A stretch of DNA of 42,653 nucleotides, from the NCBI RefSeq assembly GCF_001591465.1, contig NZ_BCUY01000028.1, positions 1 to 42,653 of the forward strand. Reading direction: 5' to 3'. Source of the stretch: Cytobacillus firmus NBRC 15306. GTDB lineage: Bacteria > Bacillota > Bacilli > Bacillales > Cytobacillaceae. The position numbers and the translations under genes were made by a program. The notes beneath the pieces were generated by a model that saw nothing but the letters and a program-made list of their open reading frames with translations, did not search any database and was not told where the DNA came from. Shown in pieces: positions 1 through 7,540 of the stretch (positions are counted from its first letter, which is position 1; each line of letters begins with the position of its first letter).

Positions 1-1012
1 AGGATTTTACCGGCATCCTTATTTTTATATGTATTTATATCTGATAAATAATTCTTTATAACATCAATGGAGTGGATCTTTTTAAACTTCATTTTGCTTT
101 GTAAGTTTTTGAATAACTGATCTCCGGCTCCTATTACCCGATAAATTTTAGATGGATTGAAAGTTTTGTTTTTCCATTTATAAATGTTGAATTCTGTTTA
201 CATTTGGGTTGTAAGGTTTAAATGCCATCATTAGACCGCTTGAACGTATTATATACCCTCCCTTTTGTTGGAAAGGATCAGGAGAAAGGACTTGCTCCAA
301 GTTTTTTTAAGTAATTGATATAAAATTCGTCCTTCGATTTCTACTTGAAAAACTTTTGGATTGGTCGGAATAATGTCATACAGTTGATTCATCGATATAT
401 TACCCGGTACAACCGGAGCTCCATAACGCCATCCATGTGAAAAGGCTGTGAGCACTTAAGATAATGTTTATCCCATCAATCATGGAAGCTAGTTTGTAAT
501 CGATTGGCAACCCCATATGACTTATAAGAATAATAAGATCCACATTTTCTTCTTTAAGTAAATCTACACACCTTTGAACCTCAGCGACTCCTAAAGAAAA
601 TTTTAGTCCCTTCGAAAAACTATCCGGCATTGTTTCATCAACGAATGGATATGTTGTCCCAATAATCCCCACATTTACTTCGTTGATTTTTTTAATTATA
701 AATGGTCTTAATAAATATTCGTTGTTTAAATCTACAACATTACATGCAACAGCCGGAAATGGTAACTCTCTAACTAAGTTCAATAATTGGTCTTTCCCGA
801 ACGAAAAATCCCAATTCCCTAGAACAAAGGCATCCAATTCCATTTCTCTTAAAAGTGGTATATTCCTTCTCCTTTCGTAAGAACAAGTGGCGCCGTGCCA
901 TGAAAAATGTCACCGCCATCTAAAAATAAGACATTTTTATTTAATTTTCTCATTTCTTTTACATATTGATGATCTCTAGAAAAACCTCCAACTATTAAAA
1001 TTTGCAACTAAA
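1..1012 (-). pseudogene. decayed metallophosphatase/5'-nucleotidase (SoxB-like) pseudogene
   Basis: Minus-strand fragments in several frames make up one broken gene. From the N-terminal side these are LFLDGGDIFHGTAPLVLTKG (about 900-960), a frameshift near 845-880, and then the block ending at 400 with GNWDFSFG. A jump near 455 leads to GWRYGAPVV and LYDIIPTNPKV, typical of the 5'-nucleotidase C-terminal domain. A further frameshift near 250 precedes a remnant (IYRVIGAGDQLFKN) running to the window edge. About 200 residues of the middle are missing. The His of the usual GNHE/D motif is Trp, which recalls SoxB proteins, but the exact subfamily is uncertain. It lies just downstream of the sulfur operon and may once have been its last gene. 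Confidence 0.75.
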
Positions 1013-1177
1013 ATATTTATTGAATGCCAAAGTTCCTCCATCTTCTTATCCCCTATATTTTTATCTTCATTACACCGTGCAAAGTAAAACATTTGTTGTA
1101 CAAAAGAGGGACTTTATTTAGCCCCTTTTTAGAAAAATTTTTGAATTAAGATGATGACTCCTACCAGGAGCCAAATG

Positions 1178-1224
1178 AAAACCCCAGGTCATATAGGCGG
1201 AGAAAATTTCGAACGGGGTTTTTT
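1178..1224 (-). terminator. possible terminator of the sulfur-relay operon
   Basis: AAACCCC at 1178-1184 can pair with GGGGTTTT at 1215-1222, leaving a loop of about 30 nt. It lies just downstream of the HesB-like gene on the minus strand. A second GC-poor hairpin at 1103-1130 (AAAAGGGG / CCCTCTTTT) lies further on. The rest of 1013-1320 shows no gene. Confidence 0.4.
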
Positions 1225-1320
1225 ATTATTGATTCCTCAGGTACTGTTACCACAATTCTTAGGGTTTTTATTCTCCATTTATTTATCCCCCTTATGGAGT
1301 TCTTCTAATTTTTAAATTAA

Positions 1321-1608
1321 TTAAACTCGGAGAACTTTGAATTGACCGCCTCCAAATAAGGTCTTTATATAATCAATTTTCACATTTTCAAAATAAACTT
1401 TATCTCTTTCATTAACTAAAAACTGAATACCACTTTGTTCTGTAATTTCATCATTTTCTAAAGCTGACTCCTCCAGAGTCAGACGAAGCTGAGGTCCTCC
1501 TCAGCCAATTCCCATCGATAAACGAATTAAAGGTTTTTTACCTTCATTAATCAAATCTTGAACTTCTTTAGTAATTTTTGTAATAGCAGCCTGGGTTATT
1601 TTAACCAT
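1321..1608 (-). CDS. HesB/IscA-like selenoprotein, UGA at codon 36
   Basis: Read through TGA, this is a 95-residue HesB/IscA-like protein. It starts MVKITQAAITKI at 1608 behind AGGAGG with a 6-nt spacer. The TGA (1501-1503, codon 36) lies in MGIG-U-GGPQLRLTLEES, which matches the G-[U/C]-x-G-P-x-L-x-L-x-L-[D/E]-E signature of known HesB-like selenoproteins at the usual Cys/Sec site. The frame stays open for 59 codons to TAA with family-like sequence. A perfect stem-loop (1464-1482) follows the TGA at bSECIS distance. A-type proteins carry Fe-S clusters or scavenge sulfur; here a persulfide or selenenyl-sulfide role is inferred from the sulfur operon. The C-terminal CGGC-type cysteines of some relatives are absent. 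The alternative, a Cys codon mutated to stop, is less likely given the hairpin. Confidence 0.85.
1464..1482 (-). promoter_or_regulatory. bacterial SECIS element (selenocysteine insertion)
   Basis: The minus strand reads CTGACTCTGGAGGAGTCAG: a perfect 7-bp stem (CTGACTC/GAGTCAG) closed by the loop UGGAG. The stem begins 18 nt and the loop 25 nt after the UGA. The known bSECIS rule is a short stem-loop within about 16-37 nt of UGA with a G among the first two loop bases, and this fits. The hairpin is also coding (TLEES). Confidence 0.8.
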
Positions 1609-1629
1609 TTGGAACCTCCTAATATTTAT

Positions 1630-2010
1630 TTAAAAATGGACAAAAAGATCTGCTGATACATCTTCATTTAAGACCCATTTAATTGGTACTTGCTCAGCTG
1701 GGTAAAGAAGATTAACTTTATCATGAATATCCATATCAACAACATATAATCGTACTCCCATTTCCACAGCTATATCTAAAAGTTCGTGAATAGATGGTGC
1801 ACCAAAATCGTTTAAAGCATTTGAAAGGTATTCTATACCTTTAGATGGAACTGGAAAATACTTTCGATCTAATATGTTTACTCCTTTGCGGGAAAAGGCT
1901 AAAATGACATCTGCCCCTGATGCTGCAGCTCCTACAGCAACATTTAATGGAGGATATGCGGATTCTAATTCATCATGAAGGGCAAGGACGACAACTTTTT
2001 TTGATTCCAT
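1630..2010 (-). CDS. DsrE/DsrF-like protein lacking the catalytic cysteine
   Basis: A 126-residue DsrE-fold protein (MESKKVVVLALHDELESAY). Paralogues here carry GCQM or ACQM near residue 85-90, but the corresponding segment is LYVVDMDIHDKV and there is no cysteine anywhere in the protein. It therefore cannot carry a persulfide itself. DsrEFH and TusBCD complexes pair one Cys-bearing subunit with inactive partners, so a heteromer with the adjacent DsrE is inferred. It lies 15 nt after that gene and 21 nt before the HesB-like selenoprotein gene, so co-transcription is likely. Confidence 0.8.
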   Translation of the reverse strand: MESKKVVVLALHDELESAYPPLNVAVGAAASGADVILAFSRKGVNILDRKYFPVPSKGIEYLSNALNDFGAPSIHELLDIAVEMGVRLYVVDMDIHDKVNLLYPAEQVPIKWVLNEDVSADLFVHF

Positions 2011-2025
2011 GATAGATTTCCCCTT

Positions 2026-2373
2026 TCAATAGCTTAGAACGGCATCAGCTTGGTAAGTAATTTCCAAAAAAGTAACAACTCCGGCTAATTCAGCCCCATC
2101 AATCAGCACTAATCCTTCTGCAATTAATACATTCATTTGACATCCAAATAATTTGATTCCGGCGTCTAAAGCGGATTTCATCAATGATGAAAGTTCTCTA
2201 CCATGAATTTTATCCATTTTATTTAAATATCGTTGGTCTAAAACTCGTGCTCCGTCAAGATCAAAAAATATTGCCACTTCATTTTTTTGCATTGCCATTT
2301 TTAGGGCTTCTTTAAGAACAAAGGGGACATTAGAGCTTAACGAAACAAAGTATACAAAGTTTTTGTTCGCCAC
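2026..2373 (-). CDS. DsrE family sulfur-carrier protein
   Basis: About 115 residues with a DsrE fold and a single FGCQMNV cysteine at the conserved persulfide position. I prefer the GTG at 2373 (MANKNFVYFVSLSS) because GAAGGGA precedes it; the ATG at 2391 has no visible ribosome binding site. DsrE/TusD proteins accept sulfane sulfur from rhodaneses or TusA and pass it on. The gene lies between tauE and the Cys-less DsrE. It is more diverged from the YrkE type than the DsrE copies at 4687 and 11699. Confidence 0.85.
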   Translation of the reverse strand: MANKNFVYFVSLSSNVPFVLKEALKMAMQKNEVAIFFDLDGARVLDQRYLNKMDKIHGRELSSLMKSALDAGIKLFGCQMNVLIAEGLVLIDGAELAGVVTFLEITYQADAVLSY

Positions 2374-2430
2374 CGTAATCCCTTCTTTCATTGTAGTTTT
2401 AATTGCCCCGCTATTTTATATTATCCAAAC

Positions 2431-3207
2431 TTAAAGAATGTCCATCCAAATCTTTATTGCTGTAGCTAAAATCAATAAGGCTAATACAACCTGAAGAATT
2501 TTTGTATTTACCTTCTTCCCGGCAATGGCTCCTAATGGAGAGGCAATTAAGCTTGCAACGACCATGATTAAGGATGGTAAAAATTCTACTTGACCAGTTG
2601 TAAGTTTCCCTACAGTTGCACCAATTGAGGATATAAATGTAATAGCTAAAGATGAAGCAATCGTCATACGAGTTGGAATTTTCAATACTACCAGCATGAT
2701 TGGCACTAATAAAAATGCCCCGGCTGCTCCTACAATTCCAGATCCAATACCAACGATGAATGCAAGGGTAGCTGCAAGCCATTTATTAAACTTAACTTGG
2801 TCCAGAGGAATATCATCAATTCCTTTTTTAGGAATAAACATCATAACAGCTGCAATTAATGCTAAAATACCGTAAATTAGGTTTATTCCACCTTCTGTCA
2901 TGAGCTTTGAGCCAAAGCCTCCAATTAAACTACCAATTAAAATACTTGCTCCCATATATCCAATTAACGTTTTATTCAAATAGCCGCCTTTACGGTATGC
3001 CCATACTCCACCAATAGTTGCAAAAAATACTTGAACAGCGCTTATTCCCGAAACTTCGTGGGCACTAAAAGCTGCTAATCCAAATAACGGAGGAATATAT
3101 AAAAGCATTGGGTATTTAATAATAGAACCACCAATTCCTAACATCCCTGAAATATATGAACCAATAAAACCAATTAAAAAAATTGTAATTATAAATCCAA
3201 TTTCCAT
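2431..3207 (-). CDS. yrkJ: TauE/SafE family sulfur-anion exporter (YrkJ-like), copy 1
   Basis: An integral membrane protein of 258 residues with about eight hydrophobic segments and the family's glycine-rich start ([21 protein letters not shown]). TauE/SafE proteins move sulfite, sulfonates or related anions. Here the likely role is export of sulfite or thiosulfate made from persulfide by the rhodanese-MBL enzyme, inferred from context. The start at 3207 (MEIGFII) is chosen because GGGAGG precedes it; the longer frame begins inside the upstream hairpin. Very similar to the copy at 9467. Confidence 0.9.
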   Translation of the reverse strand: MEIGFIITIFLIGFIGSYISGMLGIGGSIIKYPMLLYIPPLFGLAAFSAHEVSGISAVQVFFATIGGVWAYRKGGYLNKTLIGYMGASILIGSLIGGFGSKLMTEGGINLIYGILALIAAVMMFIPKKGIDDIPLDQVKFNKWLAATLAFIVGIGSGIVGAAGAFLLVPIMLVVLKIPTRMTIASSLAITFISSIGATVGKLTTGQVEFLPSLIMVVASLIASPLGAIAGKKVNTKILQVVLALLILATAIKIWMDIL

Positions 3208-3228
3208 GTTTTTTCCTCCCTTTAAGAA

Positions 3229-3252
3229 AAGGGAACCCAAACTGGTTCCCTT
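3229..3252 (-). terminator. hairpin between tusA and tauE, copy 1
   Basis: GGGAACC (3231-3237) pairs with GGTTCCC (3244-3250) and is flanked by A and T runs on both sides. On the minus strand it follows the tusA stop and precedes tauE, so it would act as a partial terminator or attenuator. A different hairpin sits at the same spot in the second cluster copy. Confidence 0.6.
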
Positions 3253-3257
3253 ATTTT

Positions 3258-3485
3258 TTAACCTTTTTTAATCCAAAATTTTAAAACACCGTTCTCTTCT
3301 TCATGTTTAATTAACTCGTGACCGCCGGATTTTGCCCAAGCAGTAAGGTCATTTTTTGCTCCTTTATCCGTTGCATGAATCTCTAAAACCTGACCACTTT
3401 CAAGATCATTGATTGCTTTTTTTGTTTTTACAATTGGCATAGGGCAAGCTAAGCCTTTTGCGTCTAATACTTTATTTGCTTCCAT
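3258..3485 (-). CDS. yrkI: TusA-family sulfurtransferase (YrkI-like)
   Basis: 75 residues with the TusA signature [16 protein letters not shown]; the Cys in CPMP is the persulfide carrier. TusA hands sulfane sulfur between rhodaneses, DsrE proteins and acceptors in the cytoplasm. It is nearly identical to the TusA at 7230 and close to that at 10303, and lies directly after the rhodanese-MBL gene, as in B. subtilis yrkH-yrkI. A GGAGG-type site precedes the ATG. Confidence 0.92.
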   Translation of the reverse strand: MEANKVLDAKGLACPMPIVKTKKAINDLESGQVLEIHATDKGAKNDLTAWAKSGGHELIKHEEENGVLKFWIKKG

Positions 3486-3510
3486 CGTTTATTCCTCCTA
3501 TTTTTTGAAC

Positions 3511-4638
3511 TTATCTCACTGCACAACGATTTGGTCCAATTTCCATTTCACGTTGTTTTTCATCATCAGGATTGATTTTTCCCATATTTGTTTCACGGAT
3601 TTCCTGATAAGAATTTGGTTGCGGTGGTAGATTTTCTGTTACCATTCTTCTAAATTCCGCTTCATCTTCAATATTTAAACCATGATTTTTGGAATAAAGT
3701 GTTCCTAATTTTTCGGCAACACTTCCATCTTCATTTAATTCCTCGATAATCATAAAATGAGCTGGAAGAACCACTAAATCCTCAGATAATTCTCTATAGC
3801 GCTTATATAAACTTTCTCTTAAATCTCCCACCCAATCCTGCGCTAAACCAGCTAAATCTGGTCTACCAATAGAGTCAATGAACAAGATATCCCCTGAAAG
3901 TAAGAACTTTTCATCAACAATAAATGAAGTAGATCCAATTGTGTGACCTGGTGAATATAAGGCATGGATATTGATTTTCACATTACCAATTTCTACATCA
4001 TTACCATCTTCTAATGGTTGATAGTTAAATGTTACTTCTGTTGCATCCTTTGGTGGTAACCAATACGTCGCACCAGTTTTTTCAGCGATTACCCTTCCTC
4101 CAGAAATGTGATCGGCATGAAGGTGTGTATCAAATACATGAGTAATTTTAGCGCCAATACTTTCAGCAAATTCAAGATAGACATCTGTCATTCGAGTTGA
4201 GTCAATAATTGCAGCTTCACCGTTTGATACAACCATGTAAGATAAACAGCCTTTACCAATACGAACAAACTGATAAATTTCACCGCCATCTTTTAAATCC
4301 CCAACTTTAACAGGTTCTAAATGTTCGCTCCAAGCTTTCATCCCACCTTTTAGGTAAGAAACTGTTAGTCCTGCATCGGATAGCATTTCTGCCACCATTA
4401 CAGATGATCCTTCTTTTGCACAAACAACTAAAACCTCTTTGTCAGTAGGAATTTTTCCAATGATTCCTTCTACACCATCAAGCAATTCAAAATATGGAAT
4501 ATTTAAATATTCAAAGTTTTCACCTTCAATTTTCCAATCCTGAAAATCACTTTCATTACGAACATCTAAAATAAATAAAGCTTCCTTATTAAATACTTTA
4601 TTTGTTACCTCTTTTGAAGTCATTGCATTTACTGTCAT
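3511..4638 (-). CDS. yrkH: rhodanese-metallo-beta-lactamase fusion (YrkH/persulfide dioxygenase-like), copy 1
   Basis: 375 residues. An N-terminal rhodanese domain (about 1-105) has LFILDVRN and an active-site Cys in [10 protein letters not shown] metallo-beta-lactamase domain follows with the metal motif [11 protein letters not shown] and further ligands in SPGHTIGST and GDILFID, as in ETHE1-type persulfide dioxygenases. The rhodanese comes first, the reverse of S. aureus CstB. It probably oxidises or processes low-molecular-weight persulfides to sulfite or thiosulfate. The start at 4638 ([11 protein letters not shown]) follows AGGGGG. The frame extends to 4686, but that stretch is a probable promoter. 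Confidence 0.9.
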   Translation of the reverse strand: MTVNAMTSKEVTNKVFNKEALFILDVRNESDFQDWKIEGENFEYLNIPYFELLDGVEGIIGKIPTDKEVLVVCAKEGSSVMVAEMLSDAGLTVSYLKGGMKAWSEHLEPVKVGDLKDGGEIYQFVRIGKGCLSYMVVSNGEAAIIDSTRMTDVYLEFAESIGAKITHVFDTHLHADHISGGRVIAEKTGATYWLPPKDATEVTFNYQPLEDGNDVEIGNVKINIHALYSPGHTIGSTSFIVDEKFLLSGDILFIDSIGRPDLAGLAQDWVGDLRESLYKRYRELSEDLVVLPAHFMIIEELNEDGSVAEKLGTLYSKNHGLNIEDEAEFRRMVTENLPPQPNSYQEIRETNMGKINPDDEKQREMEIGPNRCAVR

Positions 4639-4646
4639 TTGAATTT

Positions 4647-4686
4647 TACCCCCTATGGTATAATATATTATAAAAAATTTGCTCAA
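4647..4686 (-). promoter_or_regulatory. internal promoter with CstR-like operator before the rhodanese-MBL gene
   Basis: On the minus strand TTGAGC (4681-4686), a 17-nt spacer and TTATAC (4658-4663) form a weak sigma-A-like promoter. It overlaps TACCCCCTATGGTATA (4647-4662), which resembles the ATACC...GGTAT operators of CstR/CsoR repressors. The site is less symmetric than those at 7490 and 8243. Confidence 0.45.
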
Positions 4687-5082
4687 TTAAAATGTTAGTG
4701 TGATATCGGCGTCTTTAGCAAATTCTAAAAATGTTACGGCCCCACCAACTTCGATACCATCAACAAATGCTTCTTTTTCAAGACCCATTACATCCATTGT
4801 CATTTGGCAACCAATGAATTTAACACCCATTTCCTGCGCCATTGCAGCTAATTCTGGGATAGCTGGAACATTCGCTTTTGCAAAGCCTTCTGCAAAATGT
4901 TCTTTTCCTTCCGGCATCGGAAGTTGCTTGTTTGCATCCTTATGAATCAAGTTTAATCCTTCAAACGTAAAGAAAATAGCTACTTCCTGATCGGTTGCTG
5001 CCGCTGCTGTTGCGATGTTAAATACTTTGTATGCATCAAATAAACCACCATTACTTGCGATAATTGCTACCTTTTTATTCAT
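4687..5082 (-). CDS. yrkE: DsrE family protein (YrkE-like), copy 1
   Basis: 131 residues, DsrE fold, with [16 protein letters not shown] carrying the conserved persulfide Cys. It opens MNKKVAIIASNGGLFDAYKVF. It lies between the glutaredoxin and the rhodanese-MBL gene and closely matches the copy at 11699. A GGAGGAAAAAC site precedes the ATG. The likely role is accepting sulfane sulfur from TusA or rhodanese partners. Confidence 0.9.
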   Translation of the reverse strand: MNKKVAIIASNGGLFDAYKVFNIATAAAATDQEVAIFFTFEGLNLIHKDANKQLPMPEGKEHFAEGFAKANVPAIPELAAMAQEMGVKFIGCQMTMDVMGLEKEAFVDGIEVGGAVTFLEFAKDADITLTF

Positions 5083-5093
5083 TGTTTTTCCTC

Positions 5094-5327
5094 CTAATTT
5101 TTTAGTGCCATCATGATACTATTTGGATCAAAGCCAACAACCCATTTTCCATTAACCTCAGTTTGAGGTACTCCCATTTGTCCTGTGGTATTTACAAGCT
5201 GTTGCATAATTTCCGGGTTCCTTTCTACATTTACTTCTTTGAAAGGAATGTTTTGATCGGATAAAAAGTTCTTTAACATTACACAGTACGGACAACGTGT
5301 TGTGGTATAGACAGTTACCGAACTCAT
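5094..5327 (-). CDS. glutaredoxin-like thiol oxidoreductase
   Basis: 77 residues with a thioredoxin fold. The redox motif is TTRCPYC near residues 9-15 and the cis-proline region is MGVPQTEVNG. Glutaredoxins of the CPYC type reduce disulfides or, here, perhaps mixed persulfides formed on TusA/DsrE partners (inferred). It lies 11 nt from the DsrE gene and 12 nt from the TusA-rhodanese gene. It is the only member of this core missing from the second cluster copy. Confidence 0.9.
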   Translation of the reverse strand: MSSVTVYTTTRCPYCVMLKNFLSDQNIPFKEVNVERNPEIMQQLVNTTGQMGVPQTEVNGKWVVGFDPNSIMMALKN

Positions 5328-5339
5328 TTATAGACCTCC

Positions 5340-5915
5340 TTAATTATTTAAACTAACTGTTTTTCCAGTCCACTCGCTCATGCCTGGTACAACATTTATG
5401 ACATTAGTAAAGCCTTTTTCTGCTAGCTTTTGCGAAGCAAGGTCAGATCGGCTTCCAGTACGGCAAATCACAAAAATATTATCTTCTTTGCTTAATTCGT
5501 TTAATCGATTTTCCAATTCTCCCAGAGGGATTGATATAGCATTAGGGATATGATTAAAAGCATATTCTGCTGTTTCCCTAACATCTAGTACCACAATGTT
5601 TTCATTTGCATTTAATTTTGTTTCAAGTTCGTCATTGTTGATTACATTTGGATGTTTTCTTTCTATCGTTTCATCACTAGAAGACTTTCTAAGATAGTGC
5701 TTTAATACTTCGCCTTCCTCCAATGTGCCCAAATATTGATGACCTGTACTTTCTGCCCATGCCTTGATATCGGCTTTTGACCCTTTATCTGTTGCTTGGA
5801 CTTCCAAAACTTGCCCAGATTCTAATTGGTTCATTGCCTTTTTCGTTTTAACGATTGGCATAGGACACGCTAAACCTTTAGCATCCAGTGTCACATTTAC
5901 ATTTATTTTTTCCAT
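5340..5915 (-). CDS. yrkF: TusA-rhodanese fusion (YrkF-like), copy 1
   Basis: 191 residues. The N-terminal TusA domain (1-80) has [17 protein letters not shown] linker of about 20 residues joins it to a rhodanese domain with VVLDVRETAEYAFNHIPNA and the active-site loop VICRTGSRSD. Both domains keep their cysteine, so sulfur can pass within one chain. B. subtilis YrkF has the same layout. The gene opens with AGGAGG before MEKINVNVTL and is followed by the glutaredoxin gene. Confidence 0.92.
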   Translation of the reverse strand: MEKINVNVTLDAKGLACPMPIVKTKKAMNQLESGQVLEVQATDKGSKADIKAWAESTGHQYLGTLEEGEVLKHYLRKSSSDETIERKHPNVINNDELETKLNANENIVVLDVRETAEYAFNHIPNAISIPLGELENRLNELSKEDNIFVICRTGSRSDLASQKLAEKGFTNVINVVPGMSEWTGKTVSLNN

Positions 5916-5933
5916 TATTAAACCTCCTGTTTT

Positions 5934-5949
5934 ATACCTACACGGGTAT
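5934..5949 (-). promoter_or_regulatory. CstR-like operator before the TusA-rhodanese gene
   Basis: ATACCTACACGGGTAT is an imperfect palindrome with ATACC/GGTAT arms, placed 18 nt upstream of the TusA-rhodanese start. It has the same arms as the sites at 7490 and 8243. A TTAACT about 17 nt upstream of the GGTATA is a weak -35 candidate. Confidence 0.55.
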
Positions 5950-5967
5950 TAATTTAGTTAAAAATTT

Positions 5968-6264
5968 TTATTCCACTTTACCTTCCCAGGAAAGCATTCC
6001 ACCTGTCATATTGATCACATTAAAGCCATAGCTTTCCAGAAACTGTGAAGCTCGACCGCTTCTAGCACCAGATCGGCATACTATGATATATTCTTTAGAT
6101 TTATCTAGTTCATGCATGCGAAACTCAATAAGTCCTAGTGGAATGTTTATGGCTCCCGGAATTTTCCCTTCTGCCACTTCATCCACTTCGCGAACATCGA
6201 TAATATCTATTTTTTTCCCTTCAAGTAATAATGTTTCTACTTCTTTTGCAGTCATTACTTTCAT
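5968..6264 (-). CDS. single-domain rhodanese sulfurtransferase
   Basis: 98 residues, one rhodanese domain with IDIIDVREVDEVAEGKIPGA and the active-site loop VCRSGARSG. It ends NMTGGMLSWEGKVE. The start MKVMTAKEVETLL follows AGGAGG by 9 nt. It is the intact counterpart of the nonsense-mutated rhodanese at 12703 in the second cluster. It probably feeds sulfane sulfur to the TusA-rhodanese fusion next in the operon. Confidence 0.92.
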   Translation of the reverse strand: MKVMTAKEVETLLLEGKKIDIIDVREVDEVAEGKIPGAINIPLGLIEFRMHELDKSKEYIIVCRSGARSGRASQFLESYGFNVINMTGGMLSWEGKVE

Positions 6265-6282
6265 TGCTTATTCCTCCATTCA

Positions 6283-6642
6283 TTATGACCAAGCACTCAT
6301 GCCGCCTTTTACATTAGTTACTTTTGTAAATCCTAATTTTTTTAACATCTTACTTGCCTTTTGGCTTCGCATACCACTTTGACAAATGACCACTACCTCT
6401 TTATCTTTTGAAAGTTGATTTGCTTTTTGATCCAATTGATGAAGTGGAATATTTTTGAATGATTTGATGTGATTTCCTTTAAATTCACCAGGTGTTCGGA
6501 CATCGACAAATTGCTTATTCTTATCTTTTAACTCATTTTTTAACTCCGATGTGGATATATGTCTAATACCTTTTGCCGGTAAAATGCGTTGAATGATAAA
6601 AAATATGAAAAGTCCAATCAAGATATAATTTACATATTCCAA
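6283..6642 (-). CDS. membrane-anchored rhodanese
   Basis: 119 residues from a TTG start at 6642 (EYVNYILIGLFIFFIIQRI) that follows GGAGGGG by 6 nt. The longer frame runs into the upstream DsrE gene and is unlikely. A single N-terminal membrane helix (about residues 5-20) is followed by a rhodanese domain with QFVDVRTPGEFKGNH and the Cys loop VICQSGMRSQKAS. The domain should face the cytoplasm. YqhL/YtwF-type proteins have this layout. Confidence 0.88.
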   Translation of the reverse strand: MEYVNYILIGLFIFFIIQRILPAKGIRHISTSELKNELKDKNKQFVDVRTPGEFKGNHIKSFKNIPLHQLDQKANQLSKDKEVVVICQSGMRSQKASKMLKKLGFTKVTNVKGGMSAWS

Positions 6643-6682
6643 GTTTAGCCCCTCCTTTTTCGGGGAACCCCCCCATTTACCA

Positions 6683-7162
6683 TTAGATAAACAGATTGAC
6701 ATTACCATCTTCAGCGTCTGCTAAATAGGCAGCAACCCCTGCATATTCAATATTATCTATTAATTCTTCTTGTTTAAGACCTAATAAATCCATGGTCATC
6801 GTACAAGCGACCAATTTAACATCTTGCTCTTGTGCCATTTCGATTAATTGAGGTAATGGAATTGCATTGTGCTTTTTCATTACATCTTTAATCATTTTAG
6901 GACCGAATCCAGCAAAGTTCATATTGGATAGCCCCATTTTATCAGCACCTCTAGGCATCATTTTTGCAAACATTTTTTCCATGAAACCTTTTTCCACTGG
7001 AATATTTTCATCTTTACGCAAGGCATTTAATCCCCAAAAAGTATGAAAAATAGTGACTTCATGATCGTAAGCAGCTGCTCCATTCGCAATGATATATGCT
7101 GCCATCGCTTTATCGTAATCTCCACTGAACAATACAATCGTTGTCTTTTTCTTATCTGTCAT
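6683..7162 (-). CDS. DsrE/DsrF/DrsH-like sulfur carrier, long form
   Basis: 159 residues. It is related to the YrkE type but carries a longer central insert rich in Met, Lys and Gly (FMEKMFAKMMPRGADKMGLS). The conserved cysteine sits in LVACTMTMDLLGLKQE. AGGAGGT precedes the ATG (MTDKKKTTIVLFSGDYD). It lies between a TusA gene and the membrane rhodanese. Proteins with this insert are often annotated DsrE/DsrF/DrsH-like family or peroxiredoxin-like. The substrate is not known. Confidence 0.88.
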   Translation of the reverse strand: MTDKKKTTIVLFSGDYDKAMAAYIIANGAAAYDHEVTIFHTFWGLNALRKDENIPVEKGFMEKMFAKMMPRGADKMGLSNMNFAGFGPKMIKDVMKKHNAIPLPQLIEMAQEQDVKLVACTMTMDLLGLKQEELIDNIEYAGVAAYLADAEDGNVNLFI

Positions 7163-7196
7163 GGTGTTACCTCCTGAATGTTATTTTAACTAACCT

Positions 7197-7212
7197 ATAC
7201 TGGTACAGGTAT
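7197..7212 (-). promoter_or_regulatory. weak CstR-like palindrome before the long DsrE gene
   Basis: ATACTGGTACAGGTAT has ATAC/GTAT arms around a central GTAC and lies between the TusA stop and the DsrE start. It resembles the other operators but lacks a clear -35/-10 pair. It may tune the downstream part of the operon. Confidence 0.4.
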
Positions 7213-7229
7213 TTTAAATAATAAAAAAA

Positions 7230-7457
7230 TTATCCTTTTTTAATCCAAAACTTAAATACATCATTTTCCTCTTCATGTTTTATAAGTTCATGTCCACCAG
7301 AATTAGCCCAAGCAGTAAGGTCGTTCTTTGCGCCTTTATCCGTTGCATGAATTTCTAATATTTGACCTGATTCTATTTCGTTTATTGCTTTCTTAGTTTT
7401 AACAATTGGCATTGGACATGCTAAACCTTTTGCATCTAAGACTTTTGTAATATTCAT
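7230..7457 (-). CDS. TusA-family sulfurtransferase
   Basis: 75 residues with the [16 protein letters not shown] carrier motif. It is almost identical to the TusA at 3258, differing at a handful of positions. It is the first gene behind the 7490-7534 promoter and operator and so opens the main transcription unit. GGAGG precedes MNITKVLD. The role is sulfane sulfur transfer to DsrE or rhodanese partners. Confidence 0.92.
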   Translation of the reverse strand: MNITKVLDAKGLACPMPIVKTKKAINEIESGQILEIHATDKGAKNDLTAWANSGGHELIKHEEENDVFKFWIKKG

Positions 7458-7489
7458 TTATTATTCCTCCAGTTCGTCATAATTACCAT

Positions 7490-7534
7490 TACCCATATGG
7501 GTATATTATTAACCAAAATGAAAGAGGGTGTCAA
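7490..7534 (-). promoter_or_regulatory. sigma-A promoter with CstR-type operator for the main sulfur operon
   Basis: On the minus strand TTGACA (7529-7534), a 17-nt spacer and TAATAA (7506-7511) form a good sigma-A promoter. The perfect palindrome TACCCATATGGGTA (7490-7503) lies immediately downstream of the -10, where a bound repressor would block initiation. The adjacent upstream gene encodes a CstR-type repressor, so autogenous sulfide/persulfide control is inferred. Confidence 0.8.
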
Positions 7535-7540
7535 CCTTTT

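Noticed and set aside
4639-4686. N-terminal extension of the rhodanese-MBL protein
   Set aside because: The stretch holds a promoter-like sequence and operator, and an AGGGGG site precedes the inner ATG.
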